DNA of 64,000 nucleotides from Tenrec ecaudatus (taxonomy: Eukaryota; Chordata; Mammalia; Afrosoricida; Tenrecidae), in the NCBI RefSeq assembly GCF_050624435.1, contig NC_134535.1:73156494-73220493 (forward strand). Direction: 5' to 3'. Of the stretch, positions 44,022-55,120 are shown in pieces. The position numbers and the translations under genes are program-made. Below the pieces are notes generated by a model. That model worked only from the letters and a program-made list of their open reading frames with translations. It was not told where the DNA came from and searched no databases. Each line of letters starts with the position of its first letter. Within the stretch, counting starts at the first letter, position 1.

Positions 44022-46100
44022 GAAAGGGTTGACAAAATTGAAAAACAACTAGCAAACTTAACAAAGCAAAAGAAAGCAGATGTCAATAACAAGAATTAGG
44101 AATGAAACAGGGAAGTCAACAGACATTATCGAAATAAAAAGATTAATAACACAGTACTATGAAAGATTATGCTAACAAATTCAATAACTTGAAGGATATG
44201 GACAAATACCTAGAAAACCATTCTCTCCCTAAATTAATGCATATGGACATCAAGAACTTTAATAGATCCATAGCAAAAGAAAAAAATAGATAAGGCCATC
44301 AAGAAACTCCCAACTAATAAAAGCCCCAGTGCAGATGGCTTCACAGGAGAATTCTAGGAAATATTCACAGAAAAATTGACACCAATCCTACACAAACTCT
44401 TCCAGAACATAGACAGGAACAGCAAACTCCCAAGCTCATTCTATAAAGCCAGTGTAACTCTGATACCAAAACTGGACAAAGACACCACAGGGATAGAGAA
44501 TTATAGACCTATATCTCTCAGAAACATAGATGCCAAAATTCCCAACAAAATTCTGCCCAATAGAATTCAACAACATATCAAAAAAATTAATACATCATGA
44601 TCAAGTAGGATTCATACCAGGGATACCAGGATGGTTCAATATTCAAAAACCAATTAAAATAATCCACCATATTAACAAGAAAAAGGACAAGACCATAAGG
44701 TCTTATCAATTGAGGCAGAAAAGCATTTGATAATGCCCAACATCCATTACCAATAAAAACTCTCAAGAAGATAGATGGGAAGGGAAAATTCCTAATACAA
44801 TAAAGGCCATATACAAAAACCAATAGCTAATTTTGCACACAGTGGAAAAAAGCTGAAAACATTTCCACTGAATAAGGGAACCCAACAGGCATTTCCCTTG
44901 TCCCTACTTTTAGTCAACACTGTGCTGAAAGTCCTAATCAGCACCATAAGAAAATGGCAAGAAATGAAATAAGTACAATTGGGCAAAGAAGAAGTGAAAC
45001 TTTTGTTATTTGCAGATGGTATGATTTTATATATATTCCCAAGATTTCCACCATAGGATTACTGGAAACAATAGAGTTGTTTGGTCATGTAGCAGGATAC
45101 AAGATTAACAAGCAGAAATCAATTGGGTTCCTAAAAACAGAGATGGGTACTTTGAAAAGGACATCAAGGGAAAACAATACCATTCACAATAGCCATGCCA
45201 AAGCTGAAATATTTAGGAATAAACCTAACCAAAAAACCTAAAACCCTGTGTGCAGAAAACTACAGAACTTTACTGCAAGAAACCATAAGGGATCTACATA
45301 AATGGAAGAACATCCCATGTTCGTGGATTGCAATACTCAATATTGTGAAAATGTTAATATTGCCTACAGCAACATACAGACTCAATGCAATTCCAATCCA
45401 AATGCCAGCATCATTCTTCAAAGACATGGGCAAAATGATTTGCAACTTCATATGGAGAAGGAAGAATCCCAGGATAGGCAAAGATCTCCCCAAAAAGAAT
45501 AAAGTAGGTGGTCTTTCTCTACCTACTTCAAAACCTACTATTCAGCTACAGTTGTCCAGATAGCCTGGTATTTGTATAATGATAGATACACAGACCAATT
45601 AATCAGGACAGAAAAACCCCAAAATAAAAACATCCGAATATAGCACAGCTGTATGCCCAAAACATTAATGGTGTTGGAAAAACTGGTTATCTATGTGCAG
45701 AAGAATGAAGCCAGACCCCTATGTCACCGCATGCACAAATACAAACTCAAGGTGAATCAAAGACCTAACTGTAAAACCCAAACTATCGAGATCATCAATG
45801 AGAAAATCGGGACAATGCTAGGAGCCCCATGCAGAGAATACATGGGTTATCAGAATTAACAAAGGAAACACAGCCTATGGAAGATAAAATAGATGAATGG
45901 GACCTACTAAAAACAAAATGCTTGCGTATATACAAAGACTTTATTAAAAGTGTAAAAAGAGAGCCCACAGATGGGAAAAAGGATATTTAGGAACAACATT
46001 ACAGACAAAGGGCTAGTAACTAAAAGCTACAGAATTTTGCAAGCTTACAACAAGAAAAAAACTAATAGACGTCTGAGAAGGTGGGCAGAGACCATTGTAA
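44022..46100 (+). pseudogene. L1 ORF2 reverse transcriptase and C-terminal relic
   Basis: RNA-templated DNA polymerase of L1. In order: a 'KSPSADGF'-like segment (about 44320), [19 protein letters not shown] (about 44500), [14 protein letters not shown] (about 44597), motif A worn with a frameshift at the SI-(D>E)-AEK site (about 44703-44730), and the catalytic box F-A-D-G at 45009-45020 (family FADD; second Asp lost). Then INKQKS (about 45105), 'KYLGINLTK' (about 45205), 'RDLHKWKNIPCSWI' (about 45290) and the C-terminal 'PLCHRMHKYKLKVNQRPNCKTQTIEIIN' part. Many stops. Normal ORF2 is about 1,275 residues. Confidence 0.85.
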
Positions 46101-46655
46101 TCTTTATTATGATGGATCAAACTGGATACTTGGACAGTTGACCTCCCTATAGACATGACCTGAAATTGGTATTGGGTACAACTATCTCTTACTGCTTCTA
46201 TGACAGAAGTTTCCTCCCTGTCTTTTTTAATGTTGTTGAGGGTTTTTTCCTTCTTATGCATTTTTTGTATTTTTGTTTTTATACGATTATGATTATTTTT
46301 CTGTTGGGTTTCCCAGCTGTGAAGCACAGGAGGAGTGGATGCATAATGAGACTAACTGATACAAGGGGTTATAGAGAATGCAGGGGGGTGCGATAGGGAG
46401 GGAAAGGGAACTTGGGGAGTAAATAATGAACACAGAAAGGGGAGGGAGCATCAGACCTGATTGTGACTGCGCAACTCATTTTAAAGGCGGTTTAACCATG
46501 GCGGGGGGCGAGGGAACTGCGCTAAGATTGATGTGGTGATGATTGTACAATTCTCCTTTGTATGATTGAATGTTTGAACTACTGAACTGAATTGTCTGTT
46601 ATGTAAATTATGTGCCAATAGAACTGTTGGGGGAAAATACACTAATATTATTACT
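46101..46655 (+). mobile_element. 3' part of the old L1
   Basis: Follows ORF2 with no break I can see: a T-rich run (46210-46300), a G-rich purine run (46380-46520), then 'GAATTGTCTGTTATGTAAATTATGTGCCAATAGAACTGTTGGGGGAAAA'. Not the same family as the 3' UTRs of the inserted young L1s. Confidence 0.5.
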
Positions 46656-46781
46656 GTATTATTTTAATGTATCTAATCTACAAGTGTTTCTTTGATATTG
46701 TGTGCATAGAAAGCTACACCACTGTATACAGTCCACTTAGACCAACTTGTTTTTTAACTAATGTTACATACTAACTGCACC

Positions 46782-47895
46782 TCACTAATATCACTTGCAA
46801 GTAAAATGTTGCTGAAGGTCAGCCACCAACGGTTGCAGCAATACATTGACAGGGAGCTGCCAGAAGTCCAGGCTAAATTTCAAAGAGATGCTGGAACAAA
46901 GGACATCACTTCTGATGTCATATATATCATGGTGGAAAGCAGAGAGTACCAGAAAGGTGTTTACTTGTATTTCATTAACTATGCCCAGGCATTTGACTGT
47001 GTGGACCAGAAAAAACTTTAGATCACCTTCAGAAGAATGGCAATTCCAGATCACTTTATTGTGCTCCTGCAGAACCTGTATCTGGATCCAGTGGAAGCTG
47101 TGCAGACAGAACCAGGGAATCCTGCATAGTTTGAAGCCAGGGCAATTGTGTGTCATGGCTGTATCCTCTCACTATACTTCTTCAATCATCAAAGCAGCAG
47201 AGAAGCTGGATTGTGTGAAGAAGAATGTTGCATCAGGACTGGAGGAAGGCTTATTTATAACTTTCCATGCCCAGAGGACGCAGCCTCGTTTCCTGAAAGT
47301 GAGGAGGACTTGAAGCACTTGCAGCCTTCAGTATGGACTACAGCTCAATGTCAAGTAGACCAAAATCCTCATGACTAGACCAAGAGGTAGCATCATGATA
47401 AATGGAGAAAAGATTGAAGTTGTAAAGGATTTTGGCTTGCTTGCATCCACAACCAATGCTGCTGGAAACCGCAGTTAAGAGATCAAATGACATTGCTTTG
47501 AGTAAATCCACTTCATATGACCTCCTTAAAGAATTGCAACGCAAGGATGCTGCTTTAAGGATGAAGATGTGCCTGATCCGAGCCATGGCATTATCAATTG
47601 CTTCCCATGCATGTGAAAGTGGACGTTGAATAAGGAAAACCAAAGAAGAATCCAGCATTTGAATTATAGTGCTGGCAAAAGATAGGAAAGGCAAGGATGT
47701 CATGCTTTGTAAAGTAGAGGGGCAGTGACAACGAGGAAGACTCCTAATAGGATGGATGGACACAGTGGTTAAAACAATGGGCTCAAACAAGAAAAATTGT
47801 GAAGATGGCACAAGACCAAGTGGAGTTTCTCCCTGTTGTACCCAGGGTCGCTGTGAGTCGGAACTGACTCGATGGCATCTAACAACAACAACCAC
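46782..47895 (+). mobile_element. RTE LINE: reverse transcriptase to 3' end
   Basis: The most complete RTE here. An open stretch (46782-47021) encodes SLASKMLLKVSHQRLQQYID, EVQAKFQRDAGTKDI and the motif A region F-I-N-Y-A-Q-A-F-D-C-V-D (normally F-I-D; first catalytic Asp changed to Asn). Then come frameshifts, GCILS (about 47158), a worn YADD site and 'SEEDLKH'. Downstream 'CCTCATGACTAGACCAAGAGGTAGCATCATGATAAATGG' and 'AGGATGCTGCTTTAAGGATGAAG' match other copies. The 3' end is 'GAGTCGGAACTGACTCGATGGCATCTAACAACAACAAC', the stretch shared with AfroSINE. Confidence 0.88.
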
Positions 47896-48169
47896 ACATA
47901 AAAAGTTCTGACTTTTAAATCTCGCTTAAACACAGATTTGGGAATGAAACTCATTCATAACCTGGTAGTTGCCTGTACTCCCAAAAAATACGCTAGCTTG
48001 GCCCCAATCCACATGTTTATTCAAAGTATATCCATTTTAGAGATTGAGGATTCCAGAAATAAAATTGTTGAGTTCAAAAGAGGAGCTAGGTGGCCATTCT
48101 ATCAGTCAGGGTCAATCAGAAAAGCAGGAGCAGTAGGAGATTTATCTATGTGTGTGGCAGTGGGGTGAA

Positions 48170-48241
48170 AGGGCTTCAAAACGTTTGTAGGAAAATGGAA
48201 TTAAAAGATAAGAGGATTTTCCATGAATTTTTGAGACCCCC
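48170..48241. mobile_element. Mariner-type MITE
   Basis: Palindrome of about 72 bp: 'GGGCTTCAAAACGTTTGTAGGAAAATGG' and 'GGATTTTCCATGAATTTTTGAGACCCC' are inverted partners. Same family as 11313-11388. Confidence 0.75.
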
Positions 48242-48245
48242 TTCA

Positions 48246-48392
48246 TATGTATCTTTATATGTGTATATGTATGTATCTTTATATGTATCTTTGTATGTGC
48301 ATATGAATTAATTAAAATGAATTTGTACCTTTATATGTATATATGTATCTTTATATGTGTATTTGAATTAATTGAAAGAAATTTGTTAATGC
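48246..48392. repeat. AT-rich tandem repeat
   Basis: TATGTATCTTTATATGTGTAT-type units, then a ~60 bp unit (TATCTTT-TATGTG-AT-TGAATTAATT-AAA-GAAATTTGT) present twice, at about 48286 and 48347. Confidence 0.8.
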
Positions 48393-48830
48393 CATTGTGA
48401 AGGTAAGTTAAGTCCATAGGTCAATTACTTGGTGGCGGGGAGACCCATAGCAGGTTGCTGAACTTGGCCACCGACTGAAACTCCTTCCATAGACAGTCAG
48501 GAAGGAACGCTCACGGGCAGGGTGGAATCTCTTGAGCACAAGCTACAGCATATTGTTCACAAACCACCAGAAAGGGGAAATTATAAGCAGACTGAAATTC
48601 CAAGTTCCAGGAGAGTGGAAAATGCAGTTTCAAATTTAGCAGCAAGTTGGCATCTCTGAACACAGGAAACCATATTTTAAAGGACTCGCCTAATTAAATC
48701 ATGCCTACCCAGGATAACCTTCCTTTTGATTAATTGAAAGCAAAACTATTAGGTATTTTAACCTCCCAAATTCCATCATGGTAGTATCAAAGTTAGCATT
48801 TGATTGAAAAATGGGGACTGTACTTCAACT

Positions 48831-51137
48831 TGCCAAGTTCATTAAAAAAAAGTGGAAATTTGGCAATAGACATTGGTGATAGTGGAACAATATGATCAAT
48901 GAAGTTGATGTCACTAATTTGTCCATGTGAAAAATGTTAAACTTGCAAATATTCTGTTATATATATTTTTACAATAATAAAAAGGGTTTTTTAAAGCCAT
49001 CCCACATGGTGCCCCTAAAACTAGCTGGGGCAGTCTACATGTGCTCCCCACGTGAGACATGCTGTGTGTGTGTGCCAACCCTGTGCTAGGTTGGCACTGG
49101 AGGAAAACATAGTTTATTCAACAGAAACTACATATGGAGATGAAAAGTTAGAGCTTGGCTATATCAGAAGTCCATAATAAATGAAAGAATGAATGACAAG
49201 GAGAGAATCCCAGAAAAAGGACAAAAACCAAAAACATACTTTAATTTATATTAGGAACTAGCACAAAAAGTAAAGAAAGAAAGAAAAAGGCAGTTCACTG
49301 GTTTAGTATCTAATGTTGATGTGCTACAACATTCTTGCAAGATTAGTTGATTTTTCCAATGACACTTTCTCAAATTATAAATATGTATAAATACATGGAA
49401 TATTTAAAGGGGGAAATTGCACTTAAGAATTTTTCTGATTAGAAACTATAGAAATTAAACTAGAGGTTATAAAAATAACACATCTGTCATTATTGTTTTT
49501 GTTATGCTCAAGAAAACAAAAGATAATGCAAAAAAGGCACACTACGTGTAAAGGCAGGAGTCAAAGCCCAAAGTCATGAGGATCGTGTGTATATTTAGTT
49601 GTTGTGAAAAGTGCCATCCTTGAGGATGCTGAGTCCTCTGTGGTGCTTGTAGGCTTGTTTCAGCACCATGACACTTTCCAGTAGCTATTCCTCGTCTCCA
49701 TCTTCCCTAGCCCAGTCTTGTTTCCCAGCAGCCCTATCTTTCATTTCTTCTCTCTTCTCTCCTGTCCTCAAATCTCCGTTTCCATCTCTTTCCTCTTTCA
49801 TCCTTTCTATTCTAGAAGAATCTGGTTTGCTCTTAACTTCAGCCTTCACCTCTTCCCCCACTTAGCACAAGAGAGGCTCAATCTTAGGCTAAGAAAGCAC
49901 GGGATCTTTCCTCCATAGAAGACGAAGGAAGGAAGCAATTAAAAATTCATTGCTTCATATAACTTTTTTCTTGCCAGAACAGCAAATCTCCCATGCATTT
50001 TCAGGTAATGAATCAGAACTGGTTATTTAATTTCTCAGACATGAAAAAAAGTCAAAAGAAAAAGATAAATATCATCCCAAGTGTCACACTGTCACACAGT
50101 ATTAGCTTGGAGATCAAGAAAATATACTCTTTGTTCATTGGCTGAACTACTCAGGAATTTTATTCCTCTAGATGAAATTCAAGGTATTTGGGATCCCTAA
50201 AATACATAAAGGTTTACTCCTTATTTGATTATTTTTAATAATAAAAGAAGAATCGTATGGTTGGGAATGACTTTTAGAAAGAAGAAAAAAAGTATAGAGT
50301 GGATGCCAAGCATTAGTCAGTGCTGGAGATGGGAACTGAATTTCTTACAGCTAACTCTCAATTATTCTGGGAGCTGACTGGGCAATTTCTGAATTAGCCA
50401 GCATCTCTACTTCTCTTTGAGCATCCGACTACCAGGCTGTTAGCCATTTTACTGCAGGTTGGAGTCTCAGTGGAAAGGTGGACTAGGACTGAAGAAACTG
50501 ATATTCTAGTTAGTCCATTCTGCTCACCTGCTACTTACTAAGAAGCTTACTGTGAGATGCTAAAATAAATTATTGAAATTTGATGTGAAGATATTGGGGG
50601 CATTTCAATTACTTCTGCTATCCCTGTCCCTCATTATTTATTCATATTTAAGAGTTGCTTCATAGTTAGGGATGAAATTTAATCATCCAAATTCATTATC
50701 CAGGCTGAATTAATGGGTAAAAATACATAGTAATGACAAAAGTTAATATTTCATATAATCATTTCAACATTATAAGTCATGGGAATAAGATTCAATTAAA
50801 TTTTGTAATGTTTTTATTTTTTGAGAGAATCAAAGTTACTCATTCTATTTACTATTCACTTGGGATACCTCCCAAGATTTTGATTCCTTGAGGTGAAATG
50901 CAAAACTTTCGTTATTCGTTTTAAAATTTCTAGTTAAAGTTTTCAAAAAATCTTGTGAAAAATCTTAAGTTTCTGCCATATTCAAGAGTGAAATAATATG
51001 TTTATGATAATGAAAGATAAAGAAGAGCTTGAGGAACTTAATTTTTATAATTAACAAAAAATTATATCAGAATCACAATGCTACGAACTTTGTCTATTGA
51101 CTCCATCAATATGTGTCTCATGTATATATTCTTTTTA
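48831..51137. other. Unassigned AT-rich sequence
   Basis: No gene recognised. A CT-rich patch (49660-49860) yields two overlapping serine-rich frames that are composition artefacts. Confidence 0.45.
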
Positions 51138-51225
51138 TTCATTCAATAAGCATTTCTTGGGTATTGACACTATGCTAAATACTGAGCATACAAAAATTAA
51201 ATATAACATGATCTCTGGGTAAGCG
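51138..51225 (+). mobile_element. L2 / MIR-type 3' fragment
   Basis: 'TATTCATTCAATAAGCATTTCTTGGGTATTGACACTATGCTAAATACTGAGCATACAAAAAT' reads like the old mammalian ATTTATTGAGCACCTACTATGTGCCAGGCAC-type segment. Confidence 0.55.
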
Positions 51226-51754
51226 TGTGAGAGGCCACACACCACAGGAACTGGTAGCAGTGAGAGTTTTGAACTGTCCATTTATAGAATCTGAGTAAAG
51301 AAATGCCCGTGAGTTTCATTACCTGTTGCATAAGTTATGAAGGAAATGGGAAGACTCCCTGGACGTACATGAAAGGCTGAAGGAAATAGTTAGCCTTGCC
51401 CAGAAAAGAATAATGAAGGGCAGGGAGACTGAGGAGAAGATACAAAAATAATTGCAAGAAACACTCCTAGAGCTCTGCTTCCTGCAATGGTAAACTAGGA
51501 CTTTGGGACCAATCCTGCAGACGATGATTGAAATATCTAAATGGAGGAGGGTAAGAGGCAGGGCCCTTTAGTCTGCTGAACCTGCCACGACCCTCCTGTT
51601 ACCAAGCTTTGTTCTAACTCCAGCAGCATAGTAGTCTGTGATCCTGGGTATATGGCCTGGAAGAACATTGCTTCCCCCACTAGCTACATGGTTAACTGGG
51701 TATGCCTACATTTTCGGATGTGGTTGTTGGGTACCAGGAGGTTCGTTGTAATCC
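51226..51754. other. Unassigned sequence
   Basis: No gene or repeat recognised. Confidence 0.4.
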
Positions 51755-52345
51755 TAGCGATCCTGTGTGCAACTGCATGGAACGCTGCCCGGCCCTGTGC
51801 CCTCCTCACATTGTTGTTGAGTTCAAGCCCATTGTTGAAGAAGCCACTGTGCCGATGCATCTCCTTGAAGGTCTTCCTCGTGTTCATTGAACAAGTATAA
51901 TGTCTTTCTCTAGGGGCGAGTCCCTGTAGATAACATGTCTAAAGTCTCTCCATCTTCACGGCCCGGAACAATCTGGCTGTACTTCTCCAAAAGCAGATTT
52001 GCTTATTCGTCTGACGGTTCATGGTACTTTCGATACTCTTTGCCAACAAATCCATCAATTATGCTCCAGTCTCTGAAGTTTCAGAATACATATGAGGCAA
52101 CTGAAAAGACCTTGGCCTCGATGGAGCACACCTTCATCTTCAAAGTACATCTTTGCTCTTCAACACTTCCCGGGGGCTTTTGCAGCAGAATTGCCCCTAA
52201 TGCAATAACACATCATTGGCTTTCTTGACTGCTGCACGAAATCTCCGACTAGTTCAATCTTTTCTCCATTTACTCTAATGCTATTTTTGGTCCTGTGTGA
52301 GGGTTTTACTCTATGTACTCCATACTAAAGGCTTGTTTTAAGGGT
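51755..52345 (-). mobile_element. RTE LINE 3' part
   Basis: Complement of RTE C-terminal coding sequence: 'CATTGTTGAAGAAGCCACTGTGCCGATGCATCTCCTTGAAGGTCTTCCTCGTGTTCA', 'TAACATGTCTAAAGTCTCTCCATCTTCACGGCC', 'TTCATGGTACTTTCGATACTCTTTGCCAACA', 'GCTCTTCAACACTTCCCGGGGGCTTTTGCAGCAGAATTGCCC'. Frames are broken. A ~50 bp RTE/AfroSINE-tail-like piece (GAATCAACTGGACGGCACC) lies at 52470-52490. Confidence 0.8.
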
Positions 52346-52619
52346 GACGTCGCCGAGAGAAGCTACCTCTCCTGCACTTCCTTCTTTAAGACAAGTCATT
52401 GATCTTGGTTAGTCATGTAAACGATAGCCAATGAATCTCATTCATTTAGGCACCTTCTCCCAGGCACCGTGTCCCAGAATCAACTGGACGGCACCAGAGG
52501 AGGGCAGAAGTTGGGGTGTTGAGGCTGCATTTAGAGCTGCTCTTGCCTTGAGAACATTTGTTTAATCAAAAAAATGCAAGCGGACAGTGAATCGTGATTT
52601 GGGCAGCTGGTTAGCAATG

Positions 52620-53196
52620 TGTGGTAGTTACATAATCTGGGGTCAATTTGAGAGGGCTATAAGGGGAGGGTGGAGTCTGGCCTGTCAATCAAGATACAAC
52701 GAATGAGGTCTCTGTGTGGGCATGGCCTTCTCCTGAGAATTCTGGGAACTGCTGCATTTCCTCCTTGGAGGCGGAAGACACATACTCTCTCTGCTCGCTC
52801 CTTTGAAGACTCTAATGACAAGGCTCACTCCCTGGGAAACATTTCTGATGAGAAGCCACATGGACCTCACCTGATGCAGCCCTGGGTGCTGGAAAAGCCA
52901 TGTAGAGACCCCTGCCAGTGCTGAGATGCTTACAACGCCACTAGATCTACAATACTTCTCACCCACTGGCCTGTGATCATCCTGCATTCAGCATCATTGC
53001 ATGTGCTCCGTGAGTCTGAAGAAGACTTCGAATATTGGTATTGGACATATGGGCTAATATCGGACTTATGGACTTGATCTGGACTGGGATGACTCTTTTT
53101 TTTCTTAATGTTCAATGACTCTTGTCTATAAACCTCTTTCTTATACACATATGCATGTCTATGAATTTGTTTCTCTAGTCTACCCAGACGAACACA
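52620..53196 (+). mobile_element. Solo ERVL-type LTR with perfect 5 bp target duplication
   Basis: Opens TGTGGTAGTTACATAATCTGG, closes TTTCTCTAGTCTACCCAGACGAACACA (577 bp). CAATG flanks it at 52615-52619 and 53197-53201. No retroviral coding sequence. Its closest relative here is the LTR at 63565-64000; 18005-18500 is an 80 bp shorter variant. The frames at 52670-52987 belong to this LTR. Confidence 0.92.
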
Positions 53197-54274
53197 CAAT
53201 GAAAATTGGAATCCAGAGCCACCTAAGCTGGATCCTCTGATAAACCACCCTGCACTGTGGATCGAACTCTCAGGACTCCTCTGTAGTCATAAGAGGAAAG
53301 GCAATGTCTCCACATGGAATACCGCCCAACTCCAAGTCTGTGGTGGCCCAAATGAGCAGGTCACCCTGGAGGGCTGGTGGGCCCACAGACAAAGGGATAT
53401 TTTTAAAGGAAGAAATAATTATTCTAGGCCTCCATTTATTTCTACAAACATGCTTTCACACTAAAGTTTCAGTAAACAATGAACTATAAAAAAATACATT
53501 AGATTGTAAACCACTAGGAACAGTAATCAGGAGAAGCAACTCAGAGAAATTCCAGCTGGAAATATTAGATGCATTTGCTTGCTTTGTATGAGGAGATAAA
53601 AGTCTATTTTTAAATTTGGAGCAGGTAAGTAGAAATTATACGTTAAAATAAATAGAGTCTATGACACAAAACCACAAAAAATGAAGTTAATAATATTAGA
53701 CATGCTTATTGATAGATTAGAGATAGATAAGGATATAGTTTGTGGACTACAAGGTGGGACAGAAACACAGAGAGACAAAAGTATGAAAAATACAGAAAGT
53801 GGGTATTACACATAAAGGAAATCTAAAGTATAACTAATGGGGCTCCTAAAAAGAAGGGGAAAGAAAATAGAGCAAAGGAAATATTTGAGGAGATCAAGGA
53901 AAACATTTTAATTCCACACACAAAAGAAAGTTACAGAAAATCAAAGAGGAAATAGTAAAATTAGTTAGTGGAGGGGGCGGGGGGAAGCCAGATGACTTTT
54001 TCAAAACCACTCCAACTTTCAGAACTAAAACTTTCTCTAAATCTTTTCTAGAAAGAAAACTCCAGTGATCTATTTCTAAAAATTAGCCAATGAAAATCTT
54101 ACAGAGCACAACAAAACATTTTCCAACATAGCTCTGGAAGGTGAGCTCCCTGGGTTGGGAGATAAGCCAAGTACACAGTGGCCACAACAATTTGCCCGTT
54201 GTGCCTGAGGCCATCATGAGTAGGGGCCAACACAAACAGCAACTAACAGCCACCCCTTGCTATTTGAGTTTATA
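53197..54274. other. Unassigned, with possible worn L1 ORF1 sequence
   Basis: The purine-rich stretch at 53790-53960 ('GAGCAAAGGAAATATTTGAGGAGATCAAGGAAAACATTTTAATTCC') resembles an L1 ORF1 segment, but not enough to call firmly. The rest is unrecognised. Confidence 0.35.
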
Positions 54275-54425
54275 TCAACTATGTGCATTTAGTCTTTTCT
54301 TCACCTCTCTGTTCCTTACCTTCTCTGTGTGCAACATGGAAACATTAATACTACTTAGCTCATAGCATCATTGAAAAGACTCAATGCACATAAATCATGA
54401 TGTCCAGCACGCAATAAATTCCTTA
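54275..54425 (-). mobile_element. MIR SINE
   Basis: Complement-type MIR: 'TCTGTTCCTTACCTTCTCTGTGTGCAACATGGAAACATTAATACTACTTAGCTCATAGCATCATTGAAAAGACTCAATGCACATAAA' follows the MIR order, ending near GCACGCAATAAATTCC. Confidence 0.65.
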
Positions 54426-54460
54426 ATAAACGTCAATTAACTAACTAATCTACCCCCAAA

Positions 54461-54970
54461 TGGGTAGATTGAATGTCCGTTTGATGATAACCTGTGTGGA
54501 GGTAATGGTGGAGCCCAACCTTTCAATCAGGTCACAGCTTGGTGACACCTCCTTGAGAGTGTGGTCTTTTGGTTAAGAGACCCTGAGCATAGCCGAGCTT
54601 TCACTTGTCCCTTCTCCTTCCACCTTGTTCACTGAGCTTCTGTCGTCTTGTCACCTGCCAATCCCAGAAGCCATTAGCAGATTGGTGACTTTGTATTAAT
54701 TTCACCATTCAGCTCTGCATCCAATAGCCCGTGGTTGTCCTGCTTCATCTTCCTGTTTCCTATCCATTAACTCCTTCACTTATATGAGTCAGGAAAAGCC
54801 TCCAATTTATATCGGACCTCGCACTTGAACCAGACTAGGCTTACCTACTTCTACATCTGTGTAGGCTTGCCTACTTCAACATCTACATTTCTTGATAGTA
54901 ATCTCTTTTTATGTACACAAGCATACAAGTGTCACTGGTTTTGCTTCTTTAGAGAACCCATCCTAACACA
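54461..54970 (+). mobile_element. Diverged ERVL-type LTR
   Basis: Contains the subfamily segment 'TTTCAATCAGGTCACAGCTTGGTGA' and closes 'TTTTGCTTCTTTAGAGAACCCATCCTAACACA'. The start is worn and no flank duplication can be matched, so it is older than the LTRs at 18005 and 52620. Confidence 0.6.
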
Positions 54971-54975
54971 CTCAC

Positions 54976-55120
54976 TAACATTGATTCGGTTGGCTCGTAG
55001 TGACTCTGTAGAACAGAGTATAATTGCCCCCTTTGAGTTTCTGAGGCTGTAAATCTTTATAGAAGCAGAAAACAGCATCTTTCTCCCATAGAGAAGCTGT
55101 TGGTTCATTTCCTGGGAAGG
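54976..55120 (-). mobile_element. AfroSINE 3' part
   Basis: Complement: 'AACATTGATTCGGTTGGCTCGTAGTGACTCTGTAGAACAGAGTATAATTGCCCC', 'AGGCTGTAAATCTTTATAGAAGCAGAAAACAGCATCTTTCTCCCATAGAGAAGCTG'. It directly abuts the LTR. Confidence 0.8.

Larger units (their letters stand above)
37750..46655 (+). mobile_element. Old near-full-length L1, interrupted at three places
   Basis: One plus-strand L1 in pieces: 5' region (about 37750-38760), ORF1 (38760-39420), endonuclease (40257-41072), linker (42367-42634), reverse transcriptase and C-terminus (44022-46100), 3' part (46101-46655, ending near AACTGTTGGGGGAAAA). Later insertions lie at 39505-40256, 41073-42366 and 42635-44021. The last two have flanking duplications that rejoin ORF2 in order. 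Removing all three leaves about 5.5 kb, close to a normal L1. The 3' end differs from the young L1 3' UTR found in the inserts. Confidence 0.85.
48098..48830 (-). mobile_element. Old ERVL/MLT2-like LTR with a nested MITE and tandem repeat
   Basis: Opening 'CAGTCAGGGTCAATCAGAAAAGCAGGAGCAGTAGGAGATTTATC' and the later 'GCCTAATTAAATCATGCC', 'TTTTGATTAATTGAAAGCAAAACTATTAGGTATTTTAA' blocks are typical antisense ERVL-type LTR features. Strongly diverged. A mariner-type MITE (48170-48241) and an AT-rich tandem repeat (48246-48392) interrupt it. Boundaries are approximate. Confidence 0.55.

Noticed and set aside
47338..47895. 185-codon minus-strand frame
   Set aside because: Antisense to the RTE C-terminal region and 3' end. 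The same antisense words occur in every minus-strand RTE copy here.
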